A stretch of DNA of 19,503 bases from 2-01-FULL-39-28 sp964436165 (GTDB lineage: Bacteria; Patescibacteriota; Minisyncoccia; 2-02-FULL-40-12; GWA2-44-9): the NCBI GenBank assembly GCA_964436165.1, contig CAYTBY010000022.1:1-19503 (forward strand). Reading direction: 5' to 3'. Positions 6,065 to 12,529 of this stretch are shown here, piece by piece. Numbering within the stretch: the first letter of the stretch is position 1; each line of letters opens with the position of its first letter. The position numbers were made by a program, and so were the translations under genes. The notes below the pieces were generated by a model. That model saw only the letters and a list, made by a program, of their open reading frames with translations. It was not told the DNA's origin and made no database searches.

Positions 6065-6223
6065 ATGAAAAAGAAAAAGTCAAAGTCGATGTACTTGCGA
6101 GTCCGTCTGCCAGCCATCAAAGTAGCTGGAGGCGGAGTCCACAAATCTGGCAAGGGCGGTCCGCATGACCGCAATAAGGAGAAGGAGAAAATCCGACGGG
6201 AGGTCAAGGCTGAACTCAATTGA
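6065..6223 (+). CDS. Small basic protein, 52 aa
   Basis: A Lys/Arg/Gly-rich protein starting MKKKKSKSMYLRVRLPAI, with a GGGVHKSGKGGPHDRNKEKE middle and a helical charged end. It resembles a nucleic-acid-binding or ribosome-associated small basic protein only by composition; no family was recognised. GGAGG at 6056-6060, 4 bases before ATG 6065, is a strong ribosome site. The gene follows the 150-aa gene by 32 bases in the same GC-rich island, though an extended -10 (TGCTATACT, 6047-6055) in the gap could start a separate transcript. Confidence 0.6.
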   Translation: MKKKKSKSMYLRVRLPAIKVAGGGVHKSGKGGPHDRNKEKEKIRREVKAELN

Positions 6224-6264
6224 GGGAGGCCTTTTGTTTACAAACAAAAAATTATTTAATACGA

Positions 6265-6270
6265 TATAAT
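6265..6270 (+). promoter_or_regulatory. -10 box of the bPH2-AlbA_2 gene
   Basis: TATAAT at 6265-6270 lies 4 bases before ATG 6275, and no Shine-Dalgarno is present. The expected start falls on or just inside the first codon, so the message is probably leaderless. No good -35 box is seen. Confidence 0.5.
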
Positions 6271-6274
6271 AGTT

Positions 6275-7285
6275 ATGAACCAGGGATTCAATCAATCGTT
6301 TTTGGTCAAAAAAAGTCCAGTGGTGATAGTCAAGAATTTTATTGTGCTTCAAATGACGGCGGTGGCCGTTTTCTTTTTGTCCGGAGTGTTATTGGATTAC
6401 GGCGAAATATATGAGCACTTGCCGTTCTCAACCTCGCTTTCTTTCCATATCGCCGAAGCCATCGCTATATTTCTAGTTGAAACGACGCTTATTTTCTATA
6501 TTTTCTTCCGTTGGCACAAAGAATATTACGATATAAAAGGCGACAAGATAGTTCACGGCCGAGGCATCATCTTCCGCCGCCGGACGGTAATACCCTTAAG
6601 CGCTGTCAGTACTATTAGTTATTGGCAAGGCCCGTTGGGTAAGTTAACCAAATACGGCAACGTCGAGTTAAAAGAAAGAATTTCGGGCGATAATTTTGTG
6701 ATGGATCATATTCCAGAACCTCAAAATTATGTGGAATTTTTAGTTCAGCTCAGGAATAATTTGAATTTTCATAATGTGAAGGAGGGTAAAATATCGGCCG
6801 AAGAATTACTTTCAGGCGGGGAGCATGAGCATCTCGAGTTTAAAACATCATTTCGCTGGGATATTAATCAAAATAAAGTAAATAAAAACCTGGAAAAGTC
6901 GGTTATGAAAACTATTGTTGCTTTTCTCAACTCAAACGGCGGGCAGTTACTGATCGGCGTTGACGATTCCGGCAGTATAGTCGGACTCGAGAATGATTAC
7001 AGATCTTTGCCTAAGCCGAATGCCGATGGCTTTCAGAACCATTTTACTAATGTTTTTCATGCTATGGTCGGGCCGGAATACAGGCAGTTTGTGGAGTTGG
7101 TGGTTGACGAAGTAAATGGCAGGGACTGTTGTTTGGTCAGGGTTATGCCAGCAGGCAAACCGGCCTATTTAAAACTGGATAATGGCGAGGAGTTTTATAT
7201 TAGAACCGGCAATGGTACAACCTCGCTCAAACTAAGCGAAGCCTCATCGTATATTGATTCTCATTGGCGGGCGAAACTGCTATAA
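6275..7285 (+). CDS. Membrane bPH2 domain fused to Schlafen AlbA_2 domain
   Basis: A 336-aa protein. Two transmembrane helices (about 22-40 and 58-78) are followed by a bacterial PH-like (bPH2, YdbS type) domain at about 82-160 (DIKGDKIVHGRGIIFRRRTV, IPLSAVSTI). A Schlafen AlbA_2 domain fills about 184-325, with EHEHLEFKTSFRW, then LNSNGGQLLIGVDDSGSIVG and EEFYIRTGNGTTSL. AlbA_2 domains occur in transcription regulators, defence proteins and Schlafen RNases; some cleave RNA, many are uncharacterised. Joining one to a membrane-anchored bPH2 domain puts a nucleic-acid-type domain on the inner membrane face. It heads a run of envelope and nuclease-like genes, although a terminator follows it directly. 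Confidence 0.85.
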   Translation: MNQGFNQSFLVKKSPVVIVKNFIVLQMTAVAVFFLSGVLLDYGEIYEHLPFSTSLSFHIAEAIAIFLVETTLIFYIFFRWHKEYYDIKGDKIVHGRGIIFRRRTVIPLSAVSTISYWQGPLGKLTKYGNVELKERISGDNFVMDHIPEPQNYVEFLVQLRNNLNFHNVKEGKISAEELLSGGEHEHLEFKTSFRWDINQNKVNKNLEKSVMKTIVAFLNSNGGQLLIGVDDSGSIVGLENDYRSLPKPNADGFQNHFTNVFHAMVGPEYRQFVELVVDEVNGRDCCLVRVMPAGKPAYLKLDNGEEFYIRTGNGTTSLKLSEASSYIDSHWRAKLL

Positions 7286-7286
7286 T

Positions 7287-7315
7287 CCCGTTAGAGATAA
7301 CCCTAGCGGGTTTTT
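7287..7315 (+). terminator. Intrinsic terminator after the bPH2-AlbA_2 gene
   Basis: CCCGTTAG (7287-7294) pairs with CTAGCGGG (7303-7310), one wobble, with an 8-base loop and then TTTTT. The left arm is also one half of a distant inverted repeat with 7384-7397. Confidence 0.75.
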
Positions 7316-7321
7316 AATTCG

Positions 7322-7330
7322 TGCTATAAT
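7322..7330 (+). promoter_or_regulatory. Extended -10 promoter
   Basis: TGCTATAAT, an extended TG -10 element, with no clear -35. The predicted start is about 7337, giving a leader of about 60 bases to ATG 7397. It probably drives the run from 7397 to 9565. Confidence 0.5.
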
Positions 7331-7396
7331 ATAAAATAAGTAATAAGTGCTTGCCACCATACGGTGGTAGTGGGTGCTTGCACTATCTCTAACGGG

Positions 7397-7702
7397 ATGG
7401 CCGAGCTAAACGAAGATTTTGATGGGATGCGAGTGACAGAGACTAACCAATCTGATAACGGTTGGACTTTTTTGGTTGAATTAGGTAACGGCGACGGCTT
7501 GCTGGAATACTGGATTGACGTCGATAGGGATTATTGGACTCGGCTTACAAACCGCCGGATAGAGCCGGACGAACTAGTCAGCATCACATTCAAATTTTTA
7601 TTAGACAAAGAATCCAAGGAGCTTATCCTTAAAAAGTTCAATTTATCCGACGTAGCCGGGAACTTTCCGACATATGAAATGGAAATAAAAAAGAATATAT
7701 AA
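7397..7702 (+). CDS. Conserved small hypothetical protein, 101 aa
   Basis: A soluble acidic protein containing WTFLVELGNGDGLLEYWIDV and IEPDELVSITFKFLLDKESK, ending in a Lys-rich tail. I associate this pattern (a beta-strand pair, then PDELV..SFKFLLDKE..) with small uncharacterised proteins of candidate-phyla bacteria. The start is uncertain: GTG 7364 would add 11 residues that overlap the inverted repeat, and ATG 7427 would remove 10. ATG 7397 is chosen because it is the first ATG, though no Shine-Dalgarno precedes it. Its stop codon overlaps the start of the NERD gene by one base, which shows translational coupling. Confidence 0.65.
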   Translation: MAELNEDFDGMRVTETNQSDNGWTFLVELGNGDGLLEYWIDVDRDYWTRLTNRRIEPDELVSITFKFLLDKESKELILKKFNLSDVAGNFPTYEMEIKKNI

Positions 7703-8364
7703 TGCTCCAATACGTTCAAAAATTATCTTCCAACTTTTTAATATCTTTAATCTTGGTTGCCGTAGCTATAGCCAATTGGCGGTGGCCGCTTTATCTGTGG
7801 CTAGGCGATACGATTATGTATCGTTTTGTATGGCTGGGTGTTTTTTTTGTTATTTTAGATATATTTATAGAAGTAATTTTACACTCAGCCAAAGAGGTTC
7901 GGCTGATGACTGAAATCATGGGCTTCTCAAAGGAGCTTCATAAACTTTCCGACGGTTTTCATTTAGCCTCCAAAGTCGCCTTGCCCAATAATCTCAAGGC
8001 CGAGCATGTTGTAATTGGTTCTTCCGGCGTTTGGCTGATTGACGTAAAAGACAATGACGGCAAGGTGGAATTTAATGGCGATGATTTAGTTCAGGAAAAT
8101 GTCGTATTGAGCGGCGTTATTACTAAAGTTCTCGAGAAGTCGTTTACTCTAGCCGACTTTCTAAAGAAAAAGCTTGGTCGTGAATTTAAGGTTGCTCCAG
8201 TGATAGCTTTTTCAAGTTTCAAAGCAAACTTAGACACGGTTCCAAAAATGGTCAAAGGAGTTTATATATCTTCCAGGAAAAATACGGTTTCTTTGATAGA
8301 AAATACAGATTTTCAGATCATTGATAAAAACACCATTGAAGAAATTTACAAGTTGATTAAATAA
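7702..8364 (+). CDS. Membrane-anchored NERD-domain protein
   Basis: A 220-aa protein. An N-terminal membrane region (about 11-60, two or three spans) is followed by a NERD (nuclease-related) domain at about 75-180. The core reads KAEHVVIGSSGVWLIDVKDN and corresponds to the PD-(D/E)xK-like fold signature, with Asp114 and Lys116 as the D-x-K pair. Where most NERD domains have Asp in an EIDH-like block, this one appears to have Glu101, a conservative change. NERD proteins are thought to act on nucleic acids, but few have been tested. The start overlaps the previous stop (TAATG), and the next gene begins 1 base after its stop, so it sits inside a tight operon. Confidence 0.8.
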   Translation: MLQYVQKLSSNFLISLILVAVAIANWRWPLYLWLGDTIMYRFVWLGVFFVILDIFIEVILHSAKEVRLMTEIMGFSKELHKLSDGFHLASKVALPNNLKAEHVVIGSSGVWLIDVKDNDGKVEFNGDDLVQENVVLSGVITKVLEKSFTLADFLKKKLGREFKVAPVIAFSSFKANLDTVPKMVKGVYISSRKNTVSLIENTDFQIIDKNTIEEIYKLIK

Positions 8365-8365
8365 A

Positions 8366-8842
8366 ATGTGGAAAATTGTTCTAGTAATTTTTTTATTTCT
8401 TATCCTGGCCGGACTTTTTATTTACCAGAACTATTTTGTCGGTTCGGAGACAGATCAAAATAATGCCAGCAGTCCGTTAAAAATCGGCAGCAATGCTATT
8501 TTTATATCCGATCAGCGTCCCGGTTCGTTTGTGACAATTAACCTTGTTTTTCTCGAAAAGCCGGGTTATGTTATAATCTACAATGATAATCGCGGCCGAC
8601 CGGGAGAAATTATTGGCAGTACCAAGCTTCTAGTCAAAGGAGAATCGGGGGATGTCGTTGCCAATTTAGTCAGGCCCTCTGTCCATGGCGAAGAGTTTTT
8701 TGCTGTTATTCATGAAGAGACTGGCGATGGAATATTTTCTCCCAATTTGGACACTCCTCTTCGAGATAGCGACGGCAATATTATTTTTATGAGATTCAGC
8801 ATCGATCGGGGAGCATCGGAAGCATCCGATATAAATTTGTAA
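8366..8842 (+). CDS. Membrane-anchored DUF7282 protein
   Basis: A 158-aa protein with one N-terminal signal anchor (about 3-24, LVIFLFLILAGLFIYQ) and an extracytoplasmic beta-rich domain (about 45-150). The domain shows the DUF7282 pattern: ISDQRPGSFVTINLVFLEKP, GYVIIYNDNRGRPGEIIG and GDGIFSPNLDTPLRD. The domain is found in archaeal and bacterial surface proteins, and its function is unknown. It starts 1 base after the NERD gene stop and ends 3 bases before the next gene, so it is part of the same operon. Confidence 0.8.
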   Translation: MWKIVLVIFLFLILAGLFIYQNYFVGSETDQNNASSPLKIGSNAIFISDQRPGSFVTINLVFLEKPGYVIIYNDNRGRPGEIIGSTKLLVKGESGDVVANLVRPSVHGEEFFAVIHEETGDGIFSPNLDTPLRDSDGNIIFMRFSIDRGASEASDINL

Positions 8843-8845
8843 CAG

Positions 8846-9565
8846 ATGATCCCAATAAAAACAAAATCAATTTTAATACCGGTTCTAGTCATACTTGTCG
8901 GCGTAGTCGCCTTATTTTTCATCGGGAGAGAGATAGTAGTTAATCCTTTGATGACTCCCTTGCCGTCATTAGTCCCTACGCCTACGCCGGGCATATCCGA
9001 TCTTATCCGCCTGGATGAACCGGTATCAGGCCAGAAAATAAAAAGCCCGCTTACATTAAAAGGCCAAGCCAGGGGATATTGGTATTTTGAAGCCTCTTTT
9101 CCTGCCAAGGTGCTGGATGATAACGGGGTTGAATTGGGCGTGATTCCTGTTCAGGCCAGTGGTGAGTGGATGACTGAAGATTTTGTATCGTTTTCAGCCG
9201 TTTTGAAATTTAAGAAACCGTTAACACAGAGCGGAGTCTTGGTGTTGCAAAAAGATAATCCGTCTGGTTTACCCGAGAATGATGCTGAGCTAAGAGTGCC
9301 GGTTAGGTTCGATTTGGATAGTTGGACGGATGAGGTAGCCACGCCAACACCATCATCGGTTGGTGGATGCAAGGTTACCGGTTGTTCCGGTCAGCTATGC
9401 TCTAATGAGGATGTAATAACCACCTGCGAATTTAAAGAAGAGTATGCTTGTTATAAAACCGCTGAATGTAAACGCCAAGAGGATGGCAAGTGCGGCTGGA
9501 CTCCAACCGAAGAACTCGTAATGTGTTTGAGCATGGTTTTTCAAGCCGAAAGCGAAGCCCAATGA
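8846..9565 (+). CDS. Gmad2 and eight-cysteine-cluster envelope protein
   Basis: A 239-aa protein with an N-terminal anchor (about 6-28, ILIPVLVILVGVVALFF), a Pro/Thr linker, a Gmad2 immunoglobulin-like domain (about 50-155, IRLDEPVSGQKIKSPLTLKG, later PVQASGEWMTEDFVSF) and a second PTP linker. The C-terminal cysteine cluster (about 175-230, GGCKVTGCSGQLCSNEDV, later ACYKTAECKRQEDG) is the eight-cysteine domain seen in secreted bacterial proteins. Gmad2 domains were first noted near GerM-type domains; a surface-binding role is inferred. The disulfide-rich tail implies an oxidising extracytoplasmic site. It is the last gene of the operon and is followed by a dispersed structured element. Confidence 0.85.
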   Translation: MIPIKTKSILIPVLVILVGVVALFFIGREIVVNPLMTPLPSLVPTPTPGISDLIRLDEPVSGQKIKSPLTLKGQARGYWYFEASFPAKVLDDNGVELGVIPVQASGEWMTEDFVSFSAVLKFKKPLTQSGVLVLQKDNPSGLPENDAELRVPVRFDLDSWTDEVATPTPSSVGGCKVTGCSGQLCSNEDVITTCEFKEEYACYKTAECKRQEDGKCGWTPTEELVMCLSMVFQAESEAQ

Positions 9566-9574
9566 TCTTTATTT

Positions 9575-9816
9575 AGTAACCCCTCCCACTCATTTCTCGA
9601 CCACCTTTTTATCTTCGTAGGAAATTACATAAATTAACCTCAATTTGGCTTATAATTTTCAGGCCCTGTTCGTCGTTCCTGAACACCCGAAAATTATATA
9701 GCCAAATTATCGATTAATTTATGCAATTTCCTGCTGCTGGGAGGGGCGTGCTTTAGCCGCCCCTAGAATCTCCCTCGAAAAAAGAAAGGTCTGCGAAATG
9801 AGTGGGAGGGGTTACT
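9575..9816. repeat. Dispersed structured element, copy A (242 bp)
   Basis: The two ends are a perfect 22-bp inverted repeat (9575-9596 with 9795-9816; AGTAACCCCTCCCACTCAT in the left arm). Inside are a second stem (GAAATT and CATAAATTAA with TTAATTTATG and AATTTC), a third stem (9642-9660 with 9689-9708) and a loop with the conserved AGGCCCTGTT and AACACCCG. Conserved single-strand-like blocks are CTCGACC, TCTTCGTAG and CTCGAAAAAAGAAAGGTCTG. Relative to copy B at 18294-18474 there is an extra GC-rich hairpin (about 9738-9773). The rest of 9566-9896 holds only the antiporter promoter. Confidence 0.85.
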
Positions 9817-9827
9817 TTACGTTAAAT

Positions 9828-9856
9828 TTGACATTCCATTAATTTTAGGTTAGAAT
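9828..9856 (+). promoter_or_regulatory. Promoter of the antiporter gene
   Basis: TTGACA (9828-9833), a 17-base spacer and TAGAAT (9851-9856). The predicted start is near 9863, giving a leader of about 34 bases with a GGGAGGGA ribosome site. Confidence 0.75.
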
Positions 9857-9896
9857 ATCCGAATAAGAATCTTGAAAATTTAATAAGGGAGGGACG

Positions 9897-10943
9897 ATGT
9901 CTCGGTTACTTTTGGGTGCATCGGTTCTGCTCAGTGTACTTGCTTTTTTCAGCCACTTACTTGGGTTTTCGCTTACCACCTTCTTAGTTTCGGCGATATC
10001 TCTTATCTGTATCAGTAAGATTCTGGGTGATGCTACTGAGCAACTATCTCTTTATGTCGGTCAAAATACAGCCGGCTTAGTTAATGTAACTTTGGGTAAT
10101 TTGGCCGAACTCATCATTATTTTTGTGGCAGTTCGGTCAAATCTCATTGAGCTTGTCCGGGGAGGTATCGTCGGTTCTATTATCGGAAATCTTCTCTTAG
10201 TGATGGGGTGTTCTATTTATTTCGGCTGTAGAAAACATAAAAAATTAAAGTTTAACGCCGATACAGCCGATCTTTTCATTAATCAGCTTTTTCTGGTTGC
10301 CGCAGCCCTATTTCTGCCAACTCTGTTCAACGATAAAATTCCTGAAAATAACCAGCAGACGCTGACGAATGTCTTGGCTTTAATGCTTTTCGGCGCCTAC
10401 ATATATCATTATTTAATTTCGGCTACCGATGAAAGATTCAACCCGATAGAAGAACAGGTTCATAAAATTGAAAAAAAATTGAGCCTTTCGACATCGCTGG
10501 TTGTTTTAGCCGGAACGGCTATCGGAGCTTTTTTTATGAGCGAACTTCTAGTTGGCGAGGTTGAGCATATTGCTGGCTACGCCGGTGTTTCACAGACATT
10601 CATAGGTTTTATCATCCTGCCATTATTGGGTAATATTGCCGAACATGCCGTAGCGGTTGTGGCGGCTACCAAGAAAATGACTGAATTGAGTTTATCGATT
10701 GCCGTCGGATCAGCTTCTCAGGTCGGTATGGTTGTTGCTCCCTGCGCCGTTTTGTTTGGAGTTTTGACTGGGCATCAGATAACATTTGACTTCGGCGCTC
10801 TTCCGTTGGATCTCCTAGCCATTACCTTCATTGCCGCCTTTTTAGTTTTACGGGACGGCGAGTGGTATATAAATGAGGGAGTGATGTTGATTCAGTTATA
10901 CTTAGCCATTGTTCTATTGCTCGTATTTATGAAACCGTTTTGA
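9897..10943 (+). CDS. Ca2+/H+ antiporter (CaCA superfamily, CAX type)
   Basis: A 348-aa integral membrane exchanger with about 10-11 transmembrane helices in two homologous halves. The alpha-1 repeat GNLAELIIIFVAV (67-79) and the alpha-2 repeat GNIAEHAVAVVAATKK (245-260) carry the acidic residues (Glu71, Glu249) that bind Ca2+, and SASQVG follows in the second half as in CAX/ChaA proteins. A short acidic/basic loop (about 178-195) separates the halves. It exports Ca2+ (or Na+/K+) in exchange for protons. Length is typical. ATG 9897 has GGGAGGGA just upstream and a consensus-like promoter at 9828-9856, and a strong terminator follows. It is monocistronic. Confidence 0.92.
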   Translation: MSRLLLGASVLLSVLAFFSHLLGFSLTTFLVSAISLICISKILGDATEQLSLYVGQNTAGLVNVTLGNLAELIIIFVAVRSNLIELVRGGIVGSIIGNLLLVMGCSIYFGCRKHKKLKFNADTADLFINQLFLVAAALFLPTLFNDKIPENNQQTLTNVLALMLFGAYIYHYLISATDERFNPIEEQVHKIEKKLSLSTSLVVLAGTAIGAFFMSELLVGEVEHIAGYAGVSQTFIGFIILPLLGNIAEHAVAVVAATKKMTELSLSIAVGSASQVGMVVAPCAVLFGVLTGHQITFDFGALPLDLLAITFIAAFLVLRDGEWYINEGVMLIQLYLAIVLLLVFMKPF

Positions 10944-10947
10944 TTGT

Positions 10948-10979
10948 AACCCGCTCTAAGCATCTTGGAGCGGGTTTTT
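10948..10979 (+). terminator. Intrinsic terminator of the antiporter gene
   Basis: AACCCGCTC (10948-10956) pairs with GAGCGGGTT (10968-10976) with an 11-base loop, followed by further T. Confidence 0.9.
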
Positions 10980-11004
10980 AACTTTTTGTCCACAATTTTT
11001 AGAA

Positions 11005-11032
11005 TTGACGCATTGCCTCTATTTGTTAAATT
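11005..11032 (+). promoter_or_regulatory. Promoter of the primase-like gene
   Basis: TTGACG (11005-11010), a 16-base spacer and TAAATT (11027-11032). The predicted start is near 11039, about 28 bases before the TTG start codon. Confidence 0.5.
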
Positions 11033-11066
11033 TAATTTAGGGCATCGAAGTTGATAGGAGAGTATC

Positions 11067-11714
11067 TTGAAAAATAAATCCTACGAATCTTTTTACCTAG
11101 GCATGGAAGCACCAGAAGTAGTAGTTGAGCTGGTCAATTTACATCCTGAAGCGGAATTTATAAAGTTTCAGGAATATACGCCTCATGCCCTGGGAGTAAC
11201 AGAGCAACTCAAAAAGGAGCCTGAAATTTCTGTAAAAAGTATGATCCGCCATCATCCCGATGCCGGGGAGTATGCCATTCAATTAAAAAGAGAGAATGTA
11301 ACATCTGAAAAACTTCGGGATCTTATTGCGAGGGCACTTACCAGAGGTAAGGCGCTTGTCTTGTGCTCTAGGGTTGAAACAAGAGACGATGAAATCCTTC
11401 ATATTCCTATGCTAGATTTTGAATGTCAGGTATCAGATAAAAACCTTCAGAAGATTAGGGATTTTGTAACTGAACTTGGCGATAGCGGTCTGGTTTTGGA
11501 ATCAGGACGCTCTTATCATTACTATAGTTTTAACTTGGTCAGCCACAACAAGTGGGTTAAATTTATGGCCAGGACCCTTCTTTTTACCGGATTTATTGAT
11601 ACCAGACATATTGGCCACAGAATTTTAAGCGGTGAAGCCCGTTTGCGTCTGGCCAAAATTGATGGATCCGATAGATATATTATGACTCCCAGGGTTGTTT
11701 CGGTAGTGGTATAA
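11067..11714 (+). CDS. Primase-like (primase 1D-like) protein
   Basis: A 215-aa soluble protein. The second half looks like a reduced archaeo-eukaryotic primase core: HIPMLDFEC (Asp117, Glu119 as the acidic metal pair), ESGRSYHYYSFNL (146-157, the small-x-His nucleotide motif with His151), and DTRHIGHRILSGEARLRL (178-195). From memory this matches proteins annotated as primase 1D-like in candidate-phyla bacteria. The N-terminal part (1-100) is unassigned. Synthesis of primers or DNA repair is possible but untested. The start is TTG 11067, with GGAGAG 5 bases upstream; no in-frame ATG gives a better start. It is monocistronic, ending in a terminator shared with the convergent gene. Confidence 0.7.
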   Translation: MKNKSYESFYLGMEAPEVVVELVNLHPEAEFIKFQEYTPHALGVTEQLKKEPEISVKSMIRHHPDAGEYAIQLKRENVTSEKLRDLIARALTRGKALVLCSRVETRDDEILHIPMLDFECQVSDKNLQKIRDFVTELGDSGLVLESGRSYHYYSFNLVSHNKWVKFMARTLLFTGFIDTRHIGHRILSGEARLRLAKIDGSDRYIMTPRVVSVVV

Positions 11715-11726
11715 TCGCAGAAAATA

Positions 11727-11751
11727 AAAATGCCCTTTCCAAGGGCTTTTA
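11727..11751. terminator. Bidirectional terminator between convergent genes
   Basis: GCCCTT (11732-11737) pairs with AAGGGC (11741-11746) around TCC, flanked by an A run on the left and a T run on the right. It therefore works for the plus-strand gene ending at 11714 and the minus-strand gene ending at 11752. Confidence 0.85.
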
Positions 11752-12444
11752 TTATCCGTCAATTCCTAAATACTTTAAATCGCGGAACAAGTTTTTCTGT
11801 AAATCAAAGTATCTGTCTTCCAGATTTCTTGGCTTATCATTCAAGGATATAACATCTATTTCTTTCCAGTTTTTTGGTGAACATGGGAAGGGTACGATAA
11901 CGTTTTTGACTAAAAGAGCATTTATAGTCAGTCCGGTTTGGCGGGCAATGTAATTTCGATGTATGCCGTCCATGATGAGCGGTTTAGCCTCATGGACCTC
12001 AATTATCGGTGGTATGTAACAGGCCATTGAGTAGTAGCCGTCTCCATTCAATCCGAATACGAAATAAGCGCCCAAATTGCCAAGTCCACCCCATTCACCA
12101 AGAAAATTTTCAAATAAGCCGTTTAAATTCTCAAGCATATTCTGATAATTTTCTCTGTAAACGAATTTTTGACCGATTTTCAGTTGATGAGGATTTACGA
12201 CAACTTGATCAATCTCCGAATTTATAAATGGTAGTTGGCCGTCGAGGGTTCTTATTCTTCTTACTAAATATAGAAGTAATTCCGAGTGGATGGGTATAAT
12301 TGATTGGACATTTTTTATTTCTCTTAAGGGAATAATTTTTATTAGCTTATCGGTTTGGGGTAATTTTAATAATTTGTCAAAGTCCTCTCGTTTGAGACCC
12401 ATTCTTTTTAAATATTCTTGGGGATCTATCTGCCATTGAGCCAT
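11752..12444 (-). CDS. Protein with ParB-like DGIHR motif, 230 aa
   Basis: The N-terminus is helical and charged (about 1-45). Residues 157-171 read IMDGIHRNYIARQTG, the D-G-x-H-R signature of the ParB/sulfiredoxin fold, in which the Arg-containing loop binds nucleotide, followed by the strand INALLVKNVIVPFP. The rest of a ParB nuclease or partition protein (a helix-turn-helix) is not evident, so this is probably a stand-alone ParB-fold enzyme or binding protein of unknown role. It is soluble. A minus-strand promoter, TTGAAA-17-TATAAT (12512-12484), puts the start near 12477 with a 33-base leader. No clear Shine-Dalgarno precedes ATG 12444. It is transcribed divergently from the phosphatase operon. 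Confidence 0.7.
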   Translation of the reverse strand: MAQWQIDPQEYLKRMGLKREDFDKLLKLPQTDKLIKIIPLREIKNVQSIIPIHSELLLYLVRRIRTLDGQLPFINSEIDQVVVNPHQLKIGQKFVYRENYQNMLENLNGLFENFLGEWGGLGNLGAYFVFGLNGDGYYSMACYIPPIIEVHEAKPLIMDGIHRNYIARQTGLTINALLVKNVIVPFPCSPKNWKEIDVISLNDKPRNLEDRYFDLQKNLFRDLKYLGIDG

Positions 12445-12483
12445 TATGGGGCGACCCTGTTGTAAAAGTACTCGTGGAGTTCT

Positions 12484-12512
12484 ATTATAGATATAGTTGA
12501 ACCAGCTTTCAA
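12484..12512 (-). promoter_or_regulatory. Promoter of the ParB-motif gene
   Basis: On the minus strand TTGAAA (12512-12507), a 17-base spacer and TATAAT (12489-12484). It overlaps the plus-strand -35 region of the phosphatase gene, so the divergent promoters share DNA. Confidence 0.7.
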
Positions 12513-12529
12513 GGGCTTATGCTATTTAT

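Larger units (their letters stand above)
7286..7397. repeat. 14-bp inverted repeat around terminator and promoter
   Basis: TCCCGTTAGAGATA (7286-7299) and its exact reverse complement TATCTCTAACGGGA (7384-7397) bracket the terminator, the -10 box at 7325 and the start region of the next gene. The right copy ends with the A of ATG 7397. Confidence 0.85.

Noticed and set aside
9575..9816. Simple MITE or insertion-sequence remnant
   Set aside because: Terminal inverted repeats differ completely between the two copies, no target duplication is visible, and the core shows compensatory changes.
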